A stretch of DNA of 64,000 bases from Haemaphysalis longicornis (GCA_013339765.2 CM023457.1:30583911-30647910), one strand, 5' to 3'. Counted from the first letter of the stretch, positions 22,869 to 33,741 are shown. Program-made: numbers and translations. Notes: generated by a model not told the origin, from the letters alone.

Positions 22869-23818
22869 GCAGGTTTTCCCGCTCAATATAATCCAATCGC
22901 CATACAATTTAATCCAGGCGCCAGCTAATTTAATCCAAGTGCCATCTAATTTAATCCATGTGCCTCCGAATTTAATCTAGTGCCAACCAATTTCCTTCCA
23001 TCGCCTACGAAATTATTCCAGCTAACAGAAGAACATTCAGGAGTACCCATTTTGTGCGAAATTAGGCACAGCTTCGCGGACTTGGTTGCGCGTGGGGTGG
23101 TGAAAGCGTGGTGCCTCTTGAGCCATTATGTGCAAAATATCTTATGCGAACAGCTTAATCTACATTTACTAACACGCGCAAACCGTTGGTGCCGCGTGTT
23201 GTGAGCGGATCGTCTGCGAGAGTGCCGTCGATAACACACGTCAGAAGTATCGTCTGCTCTTCGCGTAACAATGCCTTCAGAAGCTCCTTTGATAAAAACA
23301 TATTACTTATATGCCCTTTGCATTCTGATTTTCAATTAACGAATGCTTTTCGCAGCGTTAAGCATTGTTTCCAAATTATAATACCGTCTGCGAGATCGTC
23401 AGAAATATCGCCTGCTCGCAGCAGAAGTGTCGTCTGGTCACGTAACAATACGCGAGCAGACGACACTTCTGACGATCTCGCAGACTATCGGTACACGACA
23501 CGAACGGATCAAACGATACCGCTCTCCTGGTCTGCGGGTGGTAGAAAATGTCCATTAAGCTGCGCGCATATTATATTTTGCTCATAATATGGCTGAAGAA
23601 ACACCACGTTTTCACCCCACTGCGCGCAACAAAGTCCTCAAAGCTGCGCCTAATTTCGCACAAAACACTCTTGGACATTTTTGTGATAGCTAGATTAATT
23701 TGGTTGGCGAAGGAATTAAACTGGTTGCCACTCGGATTAAATTCACTGGCACCTGGATTAAATTCGCTGGCACCTGGATTAAATTGTATGGCGATTGGAT
23801 TAAACTGAGCGGGAAGAC
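22869..23818. mobile_element. Fold-back element with tandem repeats in both arms
   Basis: The left arm begins 'ttttcccgctcaatataatcc' and carries about five units of a 20-21 bp motif like 'gccatctaatttaatcca' (22889-22978). The right arm is its inverted counterpart (23694-23816). Similarity continues inward: 'tgtgcgaaattaggcacagcttcg' near 23053 against 'cctaatttcgcacaaaac' near 23650, and 'ccattatgtgcaaaatat' against 'atattttgctcataatatgg'. The core holds a further hairpin, 'gtctgcgagatcgtcag..ctgacgatctcgcagac', at 23387-23486. This is the architecture of a foldback transposon. No protein is encoded. It is inserted in intron A-B of copy 2. Confidence 0.85.
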
Positions 23819-25015
23819 ATGTAGCTCATTAAAAAGGAGCGAGCGAATCTAAAGGGTTTTCTGTATTTTGCTACGGCATTAAACCAACACAAAGAGCAAA
23901 TCTGCGGGCTTTTAGCTTTCTCGGCTATACATTTTATGTGGAATCAACCTTTACCTCATGGTAACCTCAGCCACAAGTATTTCAGTTTTAGTGCAATTGA
24001 GGTATATAATTATTCCGCCAAACTCTGGTTATCACAACTCCCCAGAGAAAAAAAATGATTGGAGTTCCATGAACGTTCATGAAACTTCTAGGAAGGAAGC
24101 TTGGTGTGTGAGGCAGCTCAAGGCGCGAAAGATTCCCTCATTCATAAAACAACGTCAGGGTGACGCGCTAGAATTGTGTAGCAAAATTTGTCACGGCGCG
24201 GTATGTAGCAACGATTAAGAAACAGGAGAGCTACAAGATGGAGGTTTAAAACACTTTCAAAAAGCACAAAACGTGTTTGCTGTCATTCATCCCAGAGGAT
24301 GAATGGAACAATAGAACAACTCGTATTTGCGTCATAAGCAATGACTGAAAAGCCGGTTAAACAAGTGGCAGTGGCCACAGATCGAAGTTATTCACCCGAA
24401 TCTAAAATGTGCCTTTTATTTTTCCCGTAACCTTTGCAGCAAAGAACTTTTGCAATAAAAATACTCAGCGCTTCCACGTGAACTCTTCGTCTGTATGTAC
24501 CGGTTTGGTTAGCCGCCCATAGACATGACTTGGAGCGAAATTTAAGCGCGTAGTTCCACACGCGTGAATTGATTTGAATGTGAAAACCTTCGACAGAACT
24601 CTGTCTGGTTGGGTCAAACTTGAGGAAGGGGCAAAGACACCAACTAAGGGCGTTTACTAAGACCGATGCAACCTCTCGGAGCCTCCTCGGCTCCTTCGTC
24701 AGGTTTGACTGTGCTCGACCACAAGCAGCAGTGATATAAGGTTGCTTCCTTTTTTTTTTTTTTTACTCGTTTCTTGCCCTTGCGCGTCAGAGGCCGTGGA
24801 CGTAAATAGCGGAAAGAACACCTATGGATCTATTAAGCCCTCCCCGAGTCCCTTGTAAGTGTCAGGACTCGAAGAGTATTCTTTGTGAGTAATTTGTCTA
24901 AGTTCCAATCACCTACGCGCCGTCAAAGTCAATCTTGTGGTCATCTTTCTCGCAGTGTACGGCCAATGCACTGCGCTGAATGTGAGACTTTCTGACGTCG
25001 TTTCTGTGCTGTCAG
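23819..25015. other. Intron A-B of copy 2, distal part
   Basis: The stretch 24215-24500 shares short blocks with 4660-5150 and 47800-48070, so it is ancestral intron. A T-rich run lies at 24751-24765. No exon is recognised. Confidence 0.45.
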
Positions 25016-25138
25016 GGGCGTTCTGGGAACTTCCTGGTCTCGCCAATGTAACTGGCGGGGAATTGTGCTGCCAGTTACATCGACCACAATGCTCCACCAG
25101 TTACGTCTAGGCGAGACCCGGAGTTTCCCAGAACGCCT
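25016..25138. repeat. 123-bp near-palindromic MITE
   Basis: The left half 'gggcgttctgggaacttcctggtctcgcc' and the right half 'ggcgagacccggagtttcccagaacgcc' are inverted, and the inner 'gtaactgg.gg..attgtg' parts pair as well, so nearly the whole element folds on itself. It lies about 150 bp upstream of exon B2. Confidence 0.8.
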
Positions 25139-25288
25139 CCAAAAGCACCAAAACTATGTACCTCAAGGTAGCCAATCATAGCAAAATATAGTTAAGAACA
25201 CCCTTCAGCTTTCCTCGGTGGTACTACTGCCGTGTTCTATTATCTTGGTGTACTGCTTTTCAACTTGTATTCATTGTCGTTTCCACAG

Positions 25289-25716
25289 CCCCGGTGTCAC
25301 GGTCCGTCAGAAAAGAATGACTGTCAGCGAAACGAGCGTGTCCCTCGAGACGACGTCGGTTACAGCGCTGGACCAATGGTACCACAACGGCCAAAAGTAC
25401 GATTCGCTGCAAGTTAGGCTGACTCGCAAGACGCAGCGGTCAACCATAGTTTTCCACCGAGGTTCTTAAAGGTATCCGTGTGACCGGCCGACTGGATGTG
25501 TCAGTGCAGCTACCAAATATGGGTGACTCTGGTCCCGGCGTCGAGTTGAAGGCAGCCTTGGGGGCCAGTTATACTGTCAACACCAATGAGAGGGTGACCG
25601 AAACAGTTAAAAAAACAGATACGTTCCATTTGAATCAGGTTGTCACCGTCCCACCACTAACGTCCACACACGTCACCTGGGTGATCACAGAACAAAAAAT
25701 GGTACTAACCGTGGAA
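25289..25716 (+). pseudogene. Exon B of aerolysin-like gene, copy 2 (one-base insertion)
   Basis: It is homologous along its whole length to exon B1. The acceptor and the preceding 40 bases are nearly identical, and the second half shares about 65 of 79 residues with B1, including TETVKKTDTFHLNQ and TVPP. It is 428 bases against 427. The extra base falls near 25445-25465, so the first third and the remainder are in different frames, and the first frame hits TAA at about 25467. The 3' edge runs into a (TTTG)n microsatellite. The copy is probably non-functional unless the insertion is an assembly error. Exons A2 and C2 of the same copy are intact. Confidence 0.7.
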
Positions 25717-25848
25717 GTTGTTTGTTTATTTGTTTGTTTGTTTGTTTGTTTGTTTGTTGTTTGTTTGTTGTTTGTTTGTTTGTTGTTTGTTGTTGTTTGT
25801 TTGTTTGTTTGTTTGTTTGTTTGTTTGTTTGTTTGTTTGTTTGTTTGT
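25717..25848 (+). repeat. (TTTG)n microsatellite at the exon B2 donor
   Basis: About 130 bp of TTTG with a few interruptions begins directly at the expected exon end. Copy 1 has only a short T run at the same place. The flank 'gtaggccatgcatttttttgaagc' matches copy 1 after the repeat. Repeat expansion here may have displaced the donor. Confidence 0.95.
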
Positions 25849-26286
25849 AGGCCATGCATTTTTTTGAAGCATCAGTTATATGGCAGTGGGTTTCTGTATT
25901 TATGATTCATTTGTTTATATACATCAAGCAGATGGGTATTGCCGTCGAGTGTTCCCCGGTATACTTTCGTGCAGTCTTGTTAAATGTCCCAGGCCGCAAT
26001 AATTGTGACCGGATTAGCGGTGCTCTGCCATCGCGGCGCTGCCATCAACGGCGTTCCCAGATGTTACGGGGATAAAGCAAGGTGAGAGGGAATATCGTTA
26101 GTGAGCATCCGACAGCGATAAAGTAATAGTACAGTGAACCAGAATATTCTGGTTCAGTGTAGCAACAACGCCGTTCTTTCCCGCTCTCTTTCATCCCCCG
26201 CAACTGGCGATCGTCTGCGAGCACCTCTGACGGCAGCGCCGCTGCTCCGGGCAAAATTACTGTGGCCTGGGAACTTTTGAATGAGA
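25849..26286. other. Start of intron B-C, copy 2
   Basis: It matches copy 1 over the first ~60 bases ('gccatgcatttt..gaagc.tcagtt.tat'). A short palindromic 'gaaccagaatattctggttc' lies near 26137-26156. Nothing else is recognised. Confidence 0.55.
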
Positions 26287-26289
26287 TTG

Positions 26290-26383
<94 letters not shown>
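26287..26383. repeat. (GA)n microsatellite
   Basis: An uninterrupted dinucleotide run of about 97 bp lies at the 3' end of a minus-strand LINE remnant, so it is probably that element's tail. Confidence 0.95.
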
Positions 26384-26387
<4 letters not shown>

Positions 26388-26900
26388 TCTTTAATGAACT
26401 CTGGCGATGTTAGCCGGGCTAAAACGCCTAACTTGTTACGCCAGTTGATGACGTGATGAAGATGATGGCGATGATGTTCAAGAACTTGATGCGCACAGAA
26501 ACGGCGAGTTATTCACAGCGAGTCTAGACCTGTGCTGCAGGTACTCTATCAGAGCTTTTGTAGCCCGTAAAGCACGTTTGAGACAAGCCCATGGTCCTAA
26601 AACGTCCTTTAGCTGAATGTCCACGGAAAGCGGCAGTCCCAAAGACACTGCTCTTTGAGCACTGAATCGAGCACATTCACAGAGCAGGTGCTGGAGGGTT
26701 TTTCCCACATCACAGTGTGGGCACAGTGGCGACTTAGCTCGTTTTATCTTAAAGAGGAAGTTGCGCGTGCATGCAACATTCAACCGCATGCGATGTAGAA
26801 TTGATTCTACCCGCTTGGAGAGTCCTGGTGGCATATTGCATTTGCAGTTGGGATCGATGGAAGATATCTGCGCGTAATGATGCATGTACAGCATGCTAAA
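26384..26900 (-). pseudogene. I-group LINE, C-terminal end, minus strand
   Basis: The minus strand encodes about 138 residues ending in a stop. They include a RMRLNVACTRNFLFKI block, a CPHCDVGKTLQHLLCEC zinc-knuckle-like motif and an LGPW block, the usual C-terminal end of RNase H-bearing LINEs in arthropods. The (CT)n tail on its strand is the repeat at 26287-26383. The rest of the element is missing. Confidence 0.75.
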
Positions 26901-26975
26901 AGCATTCCTCTAACCCACCGAGGGGGATTGACAAACACTTCCTGAAACAGCTGGTAATGTGAATAGTTACTCGTT

Positions 26976-27100
26976 TTCATCATCATCATCAACCTGGTTG
27001 TGTCCACTGCAGGACGAAGGACTCTCCTAAAGATCTTCAGCCACGTCTGTCGAGTGCCGGTTGAGTCCATCCGTTGCCCATAGACCGTAGCTGTATAGAG
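26976..27100 (-). mobile_element. RTE-type LINE 3' end, remnant
   Basis: A (CAT)n run is followed by 'ctgcaggacgaaggactctcc', the same terminal block as at 3296-3330. On the minus strand it is a LINE 3' end with a trinucleotide tail. Confidence 0.5.
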
Positions 27101-27114
27101 GTTGGCCAACGACT

Positions 27115-27450
27115 CGATGGAGTTACTTGTTTTGCAGTCAACTAATTTCGATCATCCAATAGTTTCTATCAATACTAATTTCACCTTGCAGTATAATTTG
27201 CAGCGTTCTTGTGTGATATATAATATAATTTATATATATATTATAAATAATTTTGTATTTATAAATTTTGTATTTGTAATTCTGCATTTATATAATATAA
27301 TTTTGATTCGTTTATCAGCGGCTGGGCAACTGAGACAAACACTGAACCTAGCCCAGTGCTTTACGCTTGTCTTACAGAGTCTAAATTAGAAGCCGTTAGA
27401 AAAAAAAACAAGATATATAGAAAAAAAACAAATTAGAAAAAAAAAACAAG
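27115..27450. other. AT-rich intron segment
   Basis: The stretch 27220-27305 is almost pure A/T with 'tatata' and 'ataaat' words, and 27400-27440 has three A-runs with 'acaagatat'. No coding sequence is present. Confidence 0.6.
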
Positions 27451-27762
27451 ATATTTGCATTCGGGGTACAAAACACCGCATGAATAAAAAATACACTGAA
27501 GAGCCACTGCGAACCACAATACATTGTTCTTTGAATTCAGCCATGCAAATCAGCACAATTTCAAGGCTACAGTACTAAAAAGGGACAACTTCGGAAAGCA
27601 AACACGGAGCAGCTACTTCTTCATAAGAGCAACTTAGAGAAAATAAATTTTTAAGATTTTGCGAGCAATTTTGTGCGATAAAAGCTTTAATTTACTCGTT
27701 TTACTGTGCCAAATTTTTACCCCCTTTACTTTATGATTGGCTGCAACATTTTACTTCAACTA

Positions 27763-28004
27763 CTACCCATCGCGGTGGCTCAGTGGCTAAGGCGTTGTGC
27801 TGCTGAGCTGAGCACGAGGTCGCGGGTTCGATTCCCGGACGCAGCGGCCGCTATGGAGGCGAAAAGCAAAAACGCCCGTGCGTACGAGATTTCGGCGCAC
27901 GTTAAAGATCTTCAGGTGGTCAAAATTAATCCGGAGCCCTCCACTACGGCGCGCCTCATCGCCTGCGTTGAGTCGGCGCATTAAACCTTATAATCAATCA
28001 TCAT
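27763..28004 (+). mobile_element. Full-length tRNA-derived SINE (reference copy)
   Basis: It begins 'catcgcggtggctcagtggctaaggc' (A-box) and has 'gggttcgattcccgg' (B-box) about 50 bp later, then a non-tRNA body of about 150 bp and an 'aatcaatca' tail. A 9-bp direct repeat, cttcaacta, flanks it (27754-27762 and 28005-28013). A pol III promoter of this kind drives SINE transcription. The family is probably Ruka or a relative, named from memory. Confidence 0.9.
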
Positions 28005-28013
28005 CTTCAACTA

Positions 28014-29104
28014 ATAACACCTTACTTTTGGAACTACCCAAAAAGAGGCCCGAATCTGTCTACAGGACGCCAAGAGGTTGCAACTCCAAAAGAAATGCTT
28101 AATGCAAAGATAATTTTTTAACATCAACGAAGGGGTATTCCGCTGAAAATGTGAATCATTTAACTGCTTAAAATTAGCGGAGGAATGCGGTGAAAAAGAA
28201 GCTGTCCGGACGAATCGTTTAGGCTTAGCGAAGTGCATACTGAAAGTGTCAAAAGTCCTGCGCCAAGTGGAATGAGCAAGATGTTGCGCACATGGCACAG
28301 CCACATATATCGGTATTAGTCACAGAGATAAGAAAAAGCTATCAGAGTATTTTTTAGCATCTGCACGATGTGGGATAACGATATTAAAATCACGGAAGCG
28401 GAAGGACCAGTAAGCATACAAAATTCCAACTTAGTTTAAAAAACGCAAGGACAAAAATGGGGAGTAAACATGCACATGTAGATGAATCCAGACTTTGGTG
28501 AACTTGAAAATACCGGTCGGTGGTTTGACGAGTAAAGTATGTGAAATAACTTCGATCACCAAGCATAGTGTACCCACAAAAGGGTTCTAAATCTCTAGGA
28601 TGTTGGAAACTCCGGCAAATTTACTTGCTGCACGTGAACACATGTAACCTGTAATGCTCAAAAAATATGTTTATAACTAAGTGACAAAACGTCGTAACTT
28701 CGCTAATTTTGCATTTCTGTGCAGAAACCATTGGTGGGTGCTTTTTGAAGAATTGTTTTGTTTATGCTTGTTTCTACATATTATTTTTGCCTTAATCTTG
28801 GGAAGGCGGTGGATCGGATAGACCTTTGTAATTTCGTTATTCTATTATTAAGGACAGTCTTTCTCGGGCTATACTTAAACCTGAAACTTTTGATTTTTCG
28901 GCATGCCTGCCTGTCTGTCTGTCCCTTATATTCAGCCACCTTCCCTCAAAACCTTTCCAAACCACTAAATCTGGTACAATACTTCATACCCGACAACATT
29001 GTTGAGCAAAAAGAAAACATAAGGCATATCTGAGGCAAAACAGCAATACATAACTGATACTAGATGGGAACTCGGTTGTTTGCGATAACAAAAGAAATTG
29101 TCCG
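28014..29104. other. Intron B-C of copy 2, no feature recognised
   Basis: AT-rich sequence without a repeat boundary or exon that I can support. Confidence 0.45.
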
Positions 29105-29820
29105 CGTATCTGCTCCTTTCGTTGTAAAGGTCGACGGAAGACGATAGCCGACTGCCGCCCCTGGCAAGTACATGCCTCCCTTCTCTTTCCCGCTCACCTC
29201 TCATGTTGTTCCTCTCCCATCTCGTTCCTCCCAAGATAACACGCTTGAGGTTTGCTCAAGTAAATTTAAATTTGCCGCGTTCCACTACTCCAATTCGGGT
29301 ACCTCGATGCCAGCGCTACCGTACGGCGGAGACGCGTGTGAATCGAGGCACCCTCCTGCAACGTTTATAGAACCACGTTGCCCCTACTCCATGAGCGTTC
29401 CAAGCCGAACGCGGAACCTATCTAGTGGAACCTTTCGTTGCTGTTGTCGTTTGATTTTTTTAAATGCCGCCAGGCAGCGCGGTCAACAGTAGGTGACGGT
29501 TTCTTGCAGTTGATGTAGTAATTTATTTGCTATATAAAAAACCAAGCATCCGTGAATTGTTAAATAAAGGAACACTGCAAATATTACCTATGCATTCATT
29601 TTCTGTCTTATATTTGCGTAATGTCTTGTTCTTGTTCTACAATGTTGGCAAATATGAACATTAACACCGGACTTCGACGTTTAGATTTAGCTGTGAGTAT
29701 ATAAGACTATTGCGCAGTTCCTGTCTCACTTTGGCCGGGTGCCTGAATCGAATCACAGACAGACATACAGACAGACAGACGGCAGACCAAAATTCTGCGT
29801 TAAGGTAGCCCAAGGAAGAC
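29105..29820 (+). repeat. About 720-bp dispersed repeat, member 2
   Basis: It is collinear with 5365-6085 over its full length, including 'gtggaacctttcgttgctgttg', 'aaataaaggaacactg' and the terminal 'gaagactatcgtcttt'. It carries an (ACAG)n run near 29755-29780. Confidence 0.7.
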
Positions 29821-30076
29821 TATCGTCTTTCAAATGCGCGTTGAAAACGATGTTTTGACCTACAAAAACAAAAATTGCTCGCGCAGGAGCCTGGGCCTTG
29901 TGGCGGCATTCCAAGTCCAGCCGTAGAGGAAGGTTCCCGCCTGAACGCATTCCATGCCACCAGAACCCCATTTTCGGCAGCCCGGACATGGGCCGCTTTA
30001 AATAAAGTTTGGTCTCTCTCTCCACTGCGCATGCGCAATCCCCTAGCGGCCAAGTCCCTAAGCAGTCCAGTAGGGG

Positions 30077-30141
30077 CACGGCCTCCGCGATCGGCTGCCG
30101 GCGGCGCGGCGCGCCGCCGGACGCCGATCGCGGAGGCCGTG
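30077..30141. repeat. 65-bp GC-rich near-perfect palindrome
   Basis: The arms at 30077-30108 and 30110-30141 pair at 30 of 32 positions around a single central base, including 19 consecutive paired bases from the outside (cacggcctccgcgatcggc). The mismatches are two adjacent positions. The palindrome is over 80% G+C. Confidence 0.95.
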
Positions 30142-30250
30142 GTAGGGGCAGCAGAGACGACATTCCCCACAGCTCCCGCACAAGCGGGAAGGGGTCGTGG
30201 TTGTATTTACATCGTTTGAGTTTTTGTGTGTGCTCGTTGTACGCGGAACA

Positions 30251-30447
30251 ATGCCCACAACTTGCGCTGCGTTCCGCTGTAACTCGGAGTGCCGAAAAGG
30301 GAACGGTGTCGGCTTCTATCGCTTCCCGTCGGCCGCACGCGATCGGCTACGGCGGCTTGCGCCGCTCGCGTCGGCTCGGGTGATGGGAACATTAGGCTTA
30401 GCATCCTGGCGGATATTTGATCGCTGCTATCTGTGCAACTGCGAATA
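30251..30447 (+). pseudogene. THAP zinc-finger N-terminus, fragment 1
   Basis: An ATG-led frame encodes MPTTCAAFRC and then a GFYRFPS block, matching the start of the THAP domain (Met-Pro-x-x-Cys-x4-Cys, then a Phe-x-x-Phe-Pro motif). The second half of the domain (the Cys-x2-His pair and AVPTIF-like end) is not present before the stop at 30445-30447. THAP domains occur in P-element-like transposases and in proteins derived from them. It is a fragment or an exon whose continuation I cannot place. Confidence 0.55.
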
Positions 30448-31901
30448 ACAATCCGCAACACAAACTTTTCACTACACTATCATCCCCTTTCTCGCATGTG
30501 GAACTCTAAGGTTATAACTGCCGTTTGAGCGATCGGTGACCAAGAATCTGCGTAGCCTGTTTCGATGCTCCCCGCGCGGGTATCGCCATCTCTCGGCCGC
30601 TCGGCGCAACGCGCGCCGCGGCGACCGGTCAGATATATCTGATCGCCGCTTTTAAAATAAGCCCTGACAACAATCCCTAGCACAATTTTTCACCACACTA
30701 ACACCTACTTTCTCGCATGTGGAACTTTTTAGCGATCAGATTGATTCAGAAGAGCAGCGACAAGCGCGGTTGCTACCGTGGTCTGCGCCCAGTTCGAGCC
30801 GCTGAGTGTGCCGAGCTGGCAGGCGCGGCCCGGCCGCGTGTGCGTGGACTGTTTCTGAAGGCAGAAAACGCTTCACGATTACGTGCTTTATCCATTCTTG
30901 CGAACAAAAGCGCAGAATCGTACAAATTCAGCTCAGCGATCATCGTAGTTGACCGTGGAGCAAAAACAGTGGGAGGAGCGACGCCGACGACGCATCTCAT
31001 GCGCGCATCGGGCCGTCTCAAATTCACCGCGTACGACTAGTCGTGGCGACAGTCGTAACGATCAGTCGCATGCGAATCGCGTGTACCAACCGTACATGTG
31101 TCCAGCGCTTAAAGGCATTTTGCGAACTGCCGGCCTTTGTTGAGCTGGCGATCGCACTTCATGCCAGACGACTCCAAGTACTGCTCGCTCTGCTACTCGG
31201 AAGGCACACGGATCTGTCCGAGATTTCTCTGCCAGCCCTCATTCAGTGATAAGAAGCCGCCTGGTATTATGTGATGACCAGGGGCTGTCCTCTTTAAGGC
31301 GTTTATAACATCAACACAGAAGAAAAACTTCGGCTGCTCCTCGCCGTAATGTGGGATTGCCGTGCATACAACGAGAACGCAGCCGGAGGAAACGTCGGCA
31401 AACCCTACAGCTTCAACTTCCGCTAGGCACGCTAGGTGGCAGCACACCGCAATGAAAGAGGCGGAATCGCAAACCTCCGCCTTGCTTACGTGGGAGGAGA
31501 GAGACGGAAGGGGAGGAGCGTGAGAAGTTTGAGGCGGAGAGAAGAGGGGCCTGTATGTGGCAGGAGCGGCAGAAGGAGCTTGGTTAATTGCTGCTGCCGT
31601 GGCGCGCCGACCTGTTTTAACCACGACCAACTATACATCGGACCTGCCCAGCGAGCGCGGCCCCAGCACGGCCGTCGCAGGGATAATTTTTGCCGCTGCT
31701 AGTAAAGTGGCGCTACTTACGCCCTGTCGTTCCTCGCCGCCGCGGCCGCCGCACACGTGGGGCAGGCCATGCAGAACGCGCTATTGCAGACGCGGCGTGG
31801 AGCGTAAGTTGCGTCTGCTGTATGTAAAGCACGAAGTTTCAGATATCAAAAATACAGCTTATTCAGTCCTCTGAAGCGCGTTTTTCTTTTGAAGGTGCAT
31901 G
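30448..31901. other. GC-rich region between THAP fragments
   Basis: Long overlapping frames exist on both strands, but they have the composition of chance ORFs in GC-rich DNA. No domain is recognised. It may be internal sequence of the same transposon family. Confidence 0.4.
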
Positions 31902-32042
31902 ATGGTGTACTGTTTCGTACCTTATTGCAGATCTAAAGGTCAGGTGAGAAATGTTTCCTTTCACGATTGTCCCGTCACCGAAAATTGAGACAAATGGATA
32001 AAGACAATCACAAGAAAAGATGAGAACACCCTTCGTTTTATT
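31902..32042 (+). pseudogene. THAP zinc-finger N-terminus, fragment 2, with in-frame stop
   Basis: The reading starts MVYCFVPYCRSKG and continues to a VSFHDCP block, the THAP pattern. A TGA at 31986-31988 interrupts it. The same frame continues beyond with DKWIKTITRKDENT, which resembles the conserved Trp and Arg region after FP in THAP domains. The single nonsense codon therefore falls inside the domain. Confidence 0.6.
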
Positions 32043-32261
32043 TTCATTTTTTTTCCTTCACAATTGTGTTATATTTTTGTAATTATGCGCTTTATCGCTC
32101 AACCGATCACGACAAATTGAAGCTAGCATGCGCAGTTATTGTATTTTAATATGGTGGATTGGTGTTAAATAGCAACGAGCCGCGGTGCGCTTTCTAAATC
32201 TGAGCGTACCCCTCATGTTGCCACCAAATTTATTGGTGTTTTTTACGTTATCCAGTTCCAA

Positions 32262-32756
32262 GCATCAAGGCCATGACATTGGGCCTCATTGCTGGCTTTC
32301 GTAAGAGAACCGTCGAGGAAAACATTAAGTGCTCACTGTGCGTGGAGCGGCTTAAGGCGCCTCGCTCATCTGGACCTGCCACTGCGGTGATCTTCAATTT
32401 GGACGGGGTGGGCTATATTATCCGAGGCTTCAGTTCCTGAAATTCGTCTGTACACTGGAAAGAGCGGCCCAAGCATTCCCAGAACTTGCGATATCCTTGT
32501 TAGCCCCACTTGTTAGCCCTTGTTAGCCCCACCGATGGTACTGTTTGTGAGGACGATGCTACCAGCTGCACTTGAAAACAAGCTTTTCAGCCACGACGGC
32601 TTAACGGATAGTCATACGAGGGCAGTGGTTGAGCTGGGGCTGGAGAAGTTCAGCCGACCTTTTTTCACAAATTTTGTTGCGGAGATAACGGCCAAGAGTG
32701 GCATAGCGAAAAGGATTGCGGAAAAACCAGACTCCAGAAAAGTGCTGAAAGTGTGA
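32262..32756 (+). pseudogene. Possible P-element-like transposase remnant
   Basis: Two open stretches are seen. The first, at 32262-32440, has a CSLCVERL motif and ends at TGA. The second, at 32520-32756, is 78 codons long. They follow the second THAP fragment in the same orientation, as the later part of a THAP transposase would. I recognise no catalytic residues, so the assignment rests on context. Confidence 0.35.
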
Positions 32757-33741
32757 CTATTGTGCTCCATTGTTCAAGTGAAGTGTATGGTTGTGAACGA
32801 AAATGAACTTTTAAAAAAAAAATGCCAATGTGAAAAAGATTGTGCAATACTAGCGTTCATTAATGTTCTAAAAACCTCACTACAGTGTGGCATTGTGTGC
32901 CTAAACCATGGCATTGTGTATGAAAATAAAATTAGCCTGTAAATCGGCTTAAAATGACATCGTTGTTCAGTTAGTAGTGTAGCAGGGCATTGTAGCACTT
33001 CACATGCACACGTAATAATAAATTTCCAATTTATTCGCAAAGAAGGGGCCAAATCATCGTCGCTAATTAGTGCGTACGTGTAAGACCGTAACTAGCATCT
33101 TCGGTGCTTGAATTTTTGCATTTTGTTTTCCCAGCATAGAAAATTCCTCCGCATCCTTATAGCAGAAAAAACCGCCACACTTCATGAGGAATTTCAACAG
33201 AAAGCTTCAATTTTGTTGTATTTACTATAACAAAAAGAGTTCCTGGGAAGCTTTTATGACATCAGTTTGGTTTGTGCTATGAACTTCCCAATGTACATCA
33301 AATTCGGGAATAACCTCCCCCTGCGAGTATGAACCTGTACACTTAGGTTAGCTAGCCAGTTACGTTGTCACTACGTGCGATAATGTTATTTCTTTTCGGC
33401 ATCACTTCATATCAGACCAACGAACTAAATGCGTTCAGCGTGCACCGTAACGCATCTCACAACGGGGAAAGCCAGTCAAGAGGCCCCGCCCCGCCTTAGC
33501 ACGCTGAATCAGAAAAAAAACATTCATTCAGGGATGGTCACCGTAAAACTGGTACTTATTCATTCGGAATTACCGAATTCAATTAACTGAAGTGTGATTA
33601 AACACGAATTCCCGCGGCGCCAGACGGCTGCCACTAGCGCTCGAGCAAGCACTGCCAGCGTAGCCGCCGCTCGCCGCAACAGTGCGTAAAAGCGCCCCTA
33701 GCGGCCGGGCGCGAAACGAGACTCGGCGCAAGCGCTCCCAT
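32757..33741. other. Intron B-C of copy 2, no feature recognised
   Basis: No repeat boundaries, exons or strong reading frames are supported. The last 140 bp before 33742 are GC-rich. Confidence 0.4.

Noticed and set aside
22889..22978. Regular ~20-bp repeats with short spacing, CRISPR-like at first sight
   Set aside because: Units are contiguous without spacers, imperfect, mirrored at the other end of the element, and in eukaryotic DNA.
25480..25905. Long VCLFVCLF-type tail after exon B2
   Set aside because: It is translation of the (TTTG)n microsatellite, beyond the probable exon end.
27770..27845. tRNA gene with good A and B boxes
   Set aside because: It is the head of a SINE with body, tail and target duplication, and the same unit recurs six more times in the window, some copies lacking the head.
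29753..30383. Overlapping frames of over 100 codons on both strands
   Set aside because: GC-rich DNA opens all frames; there is no domain, no splice context and no paralogue. Only the short THAP start is supported.
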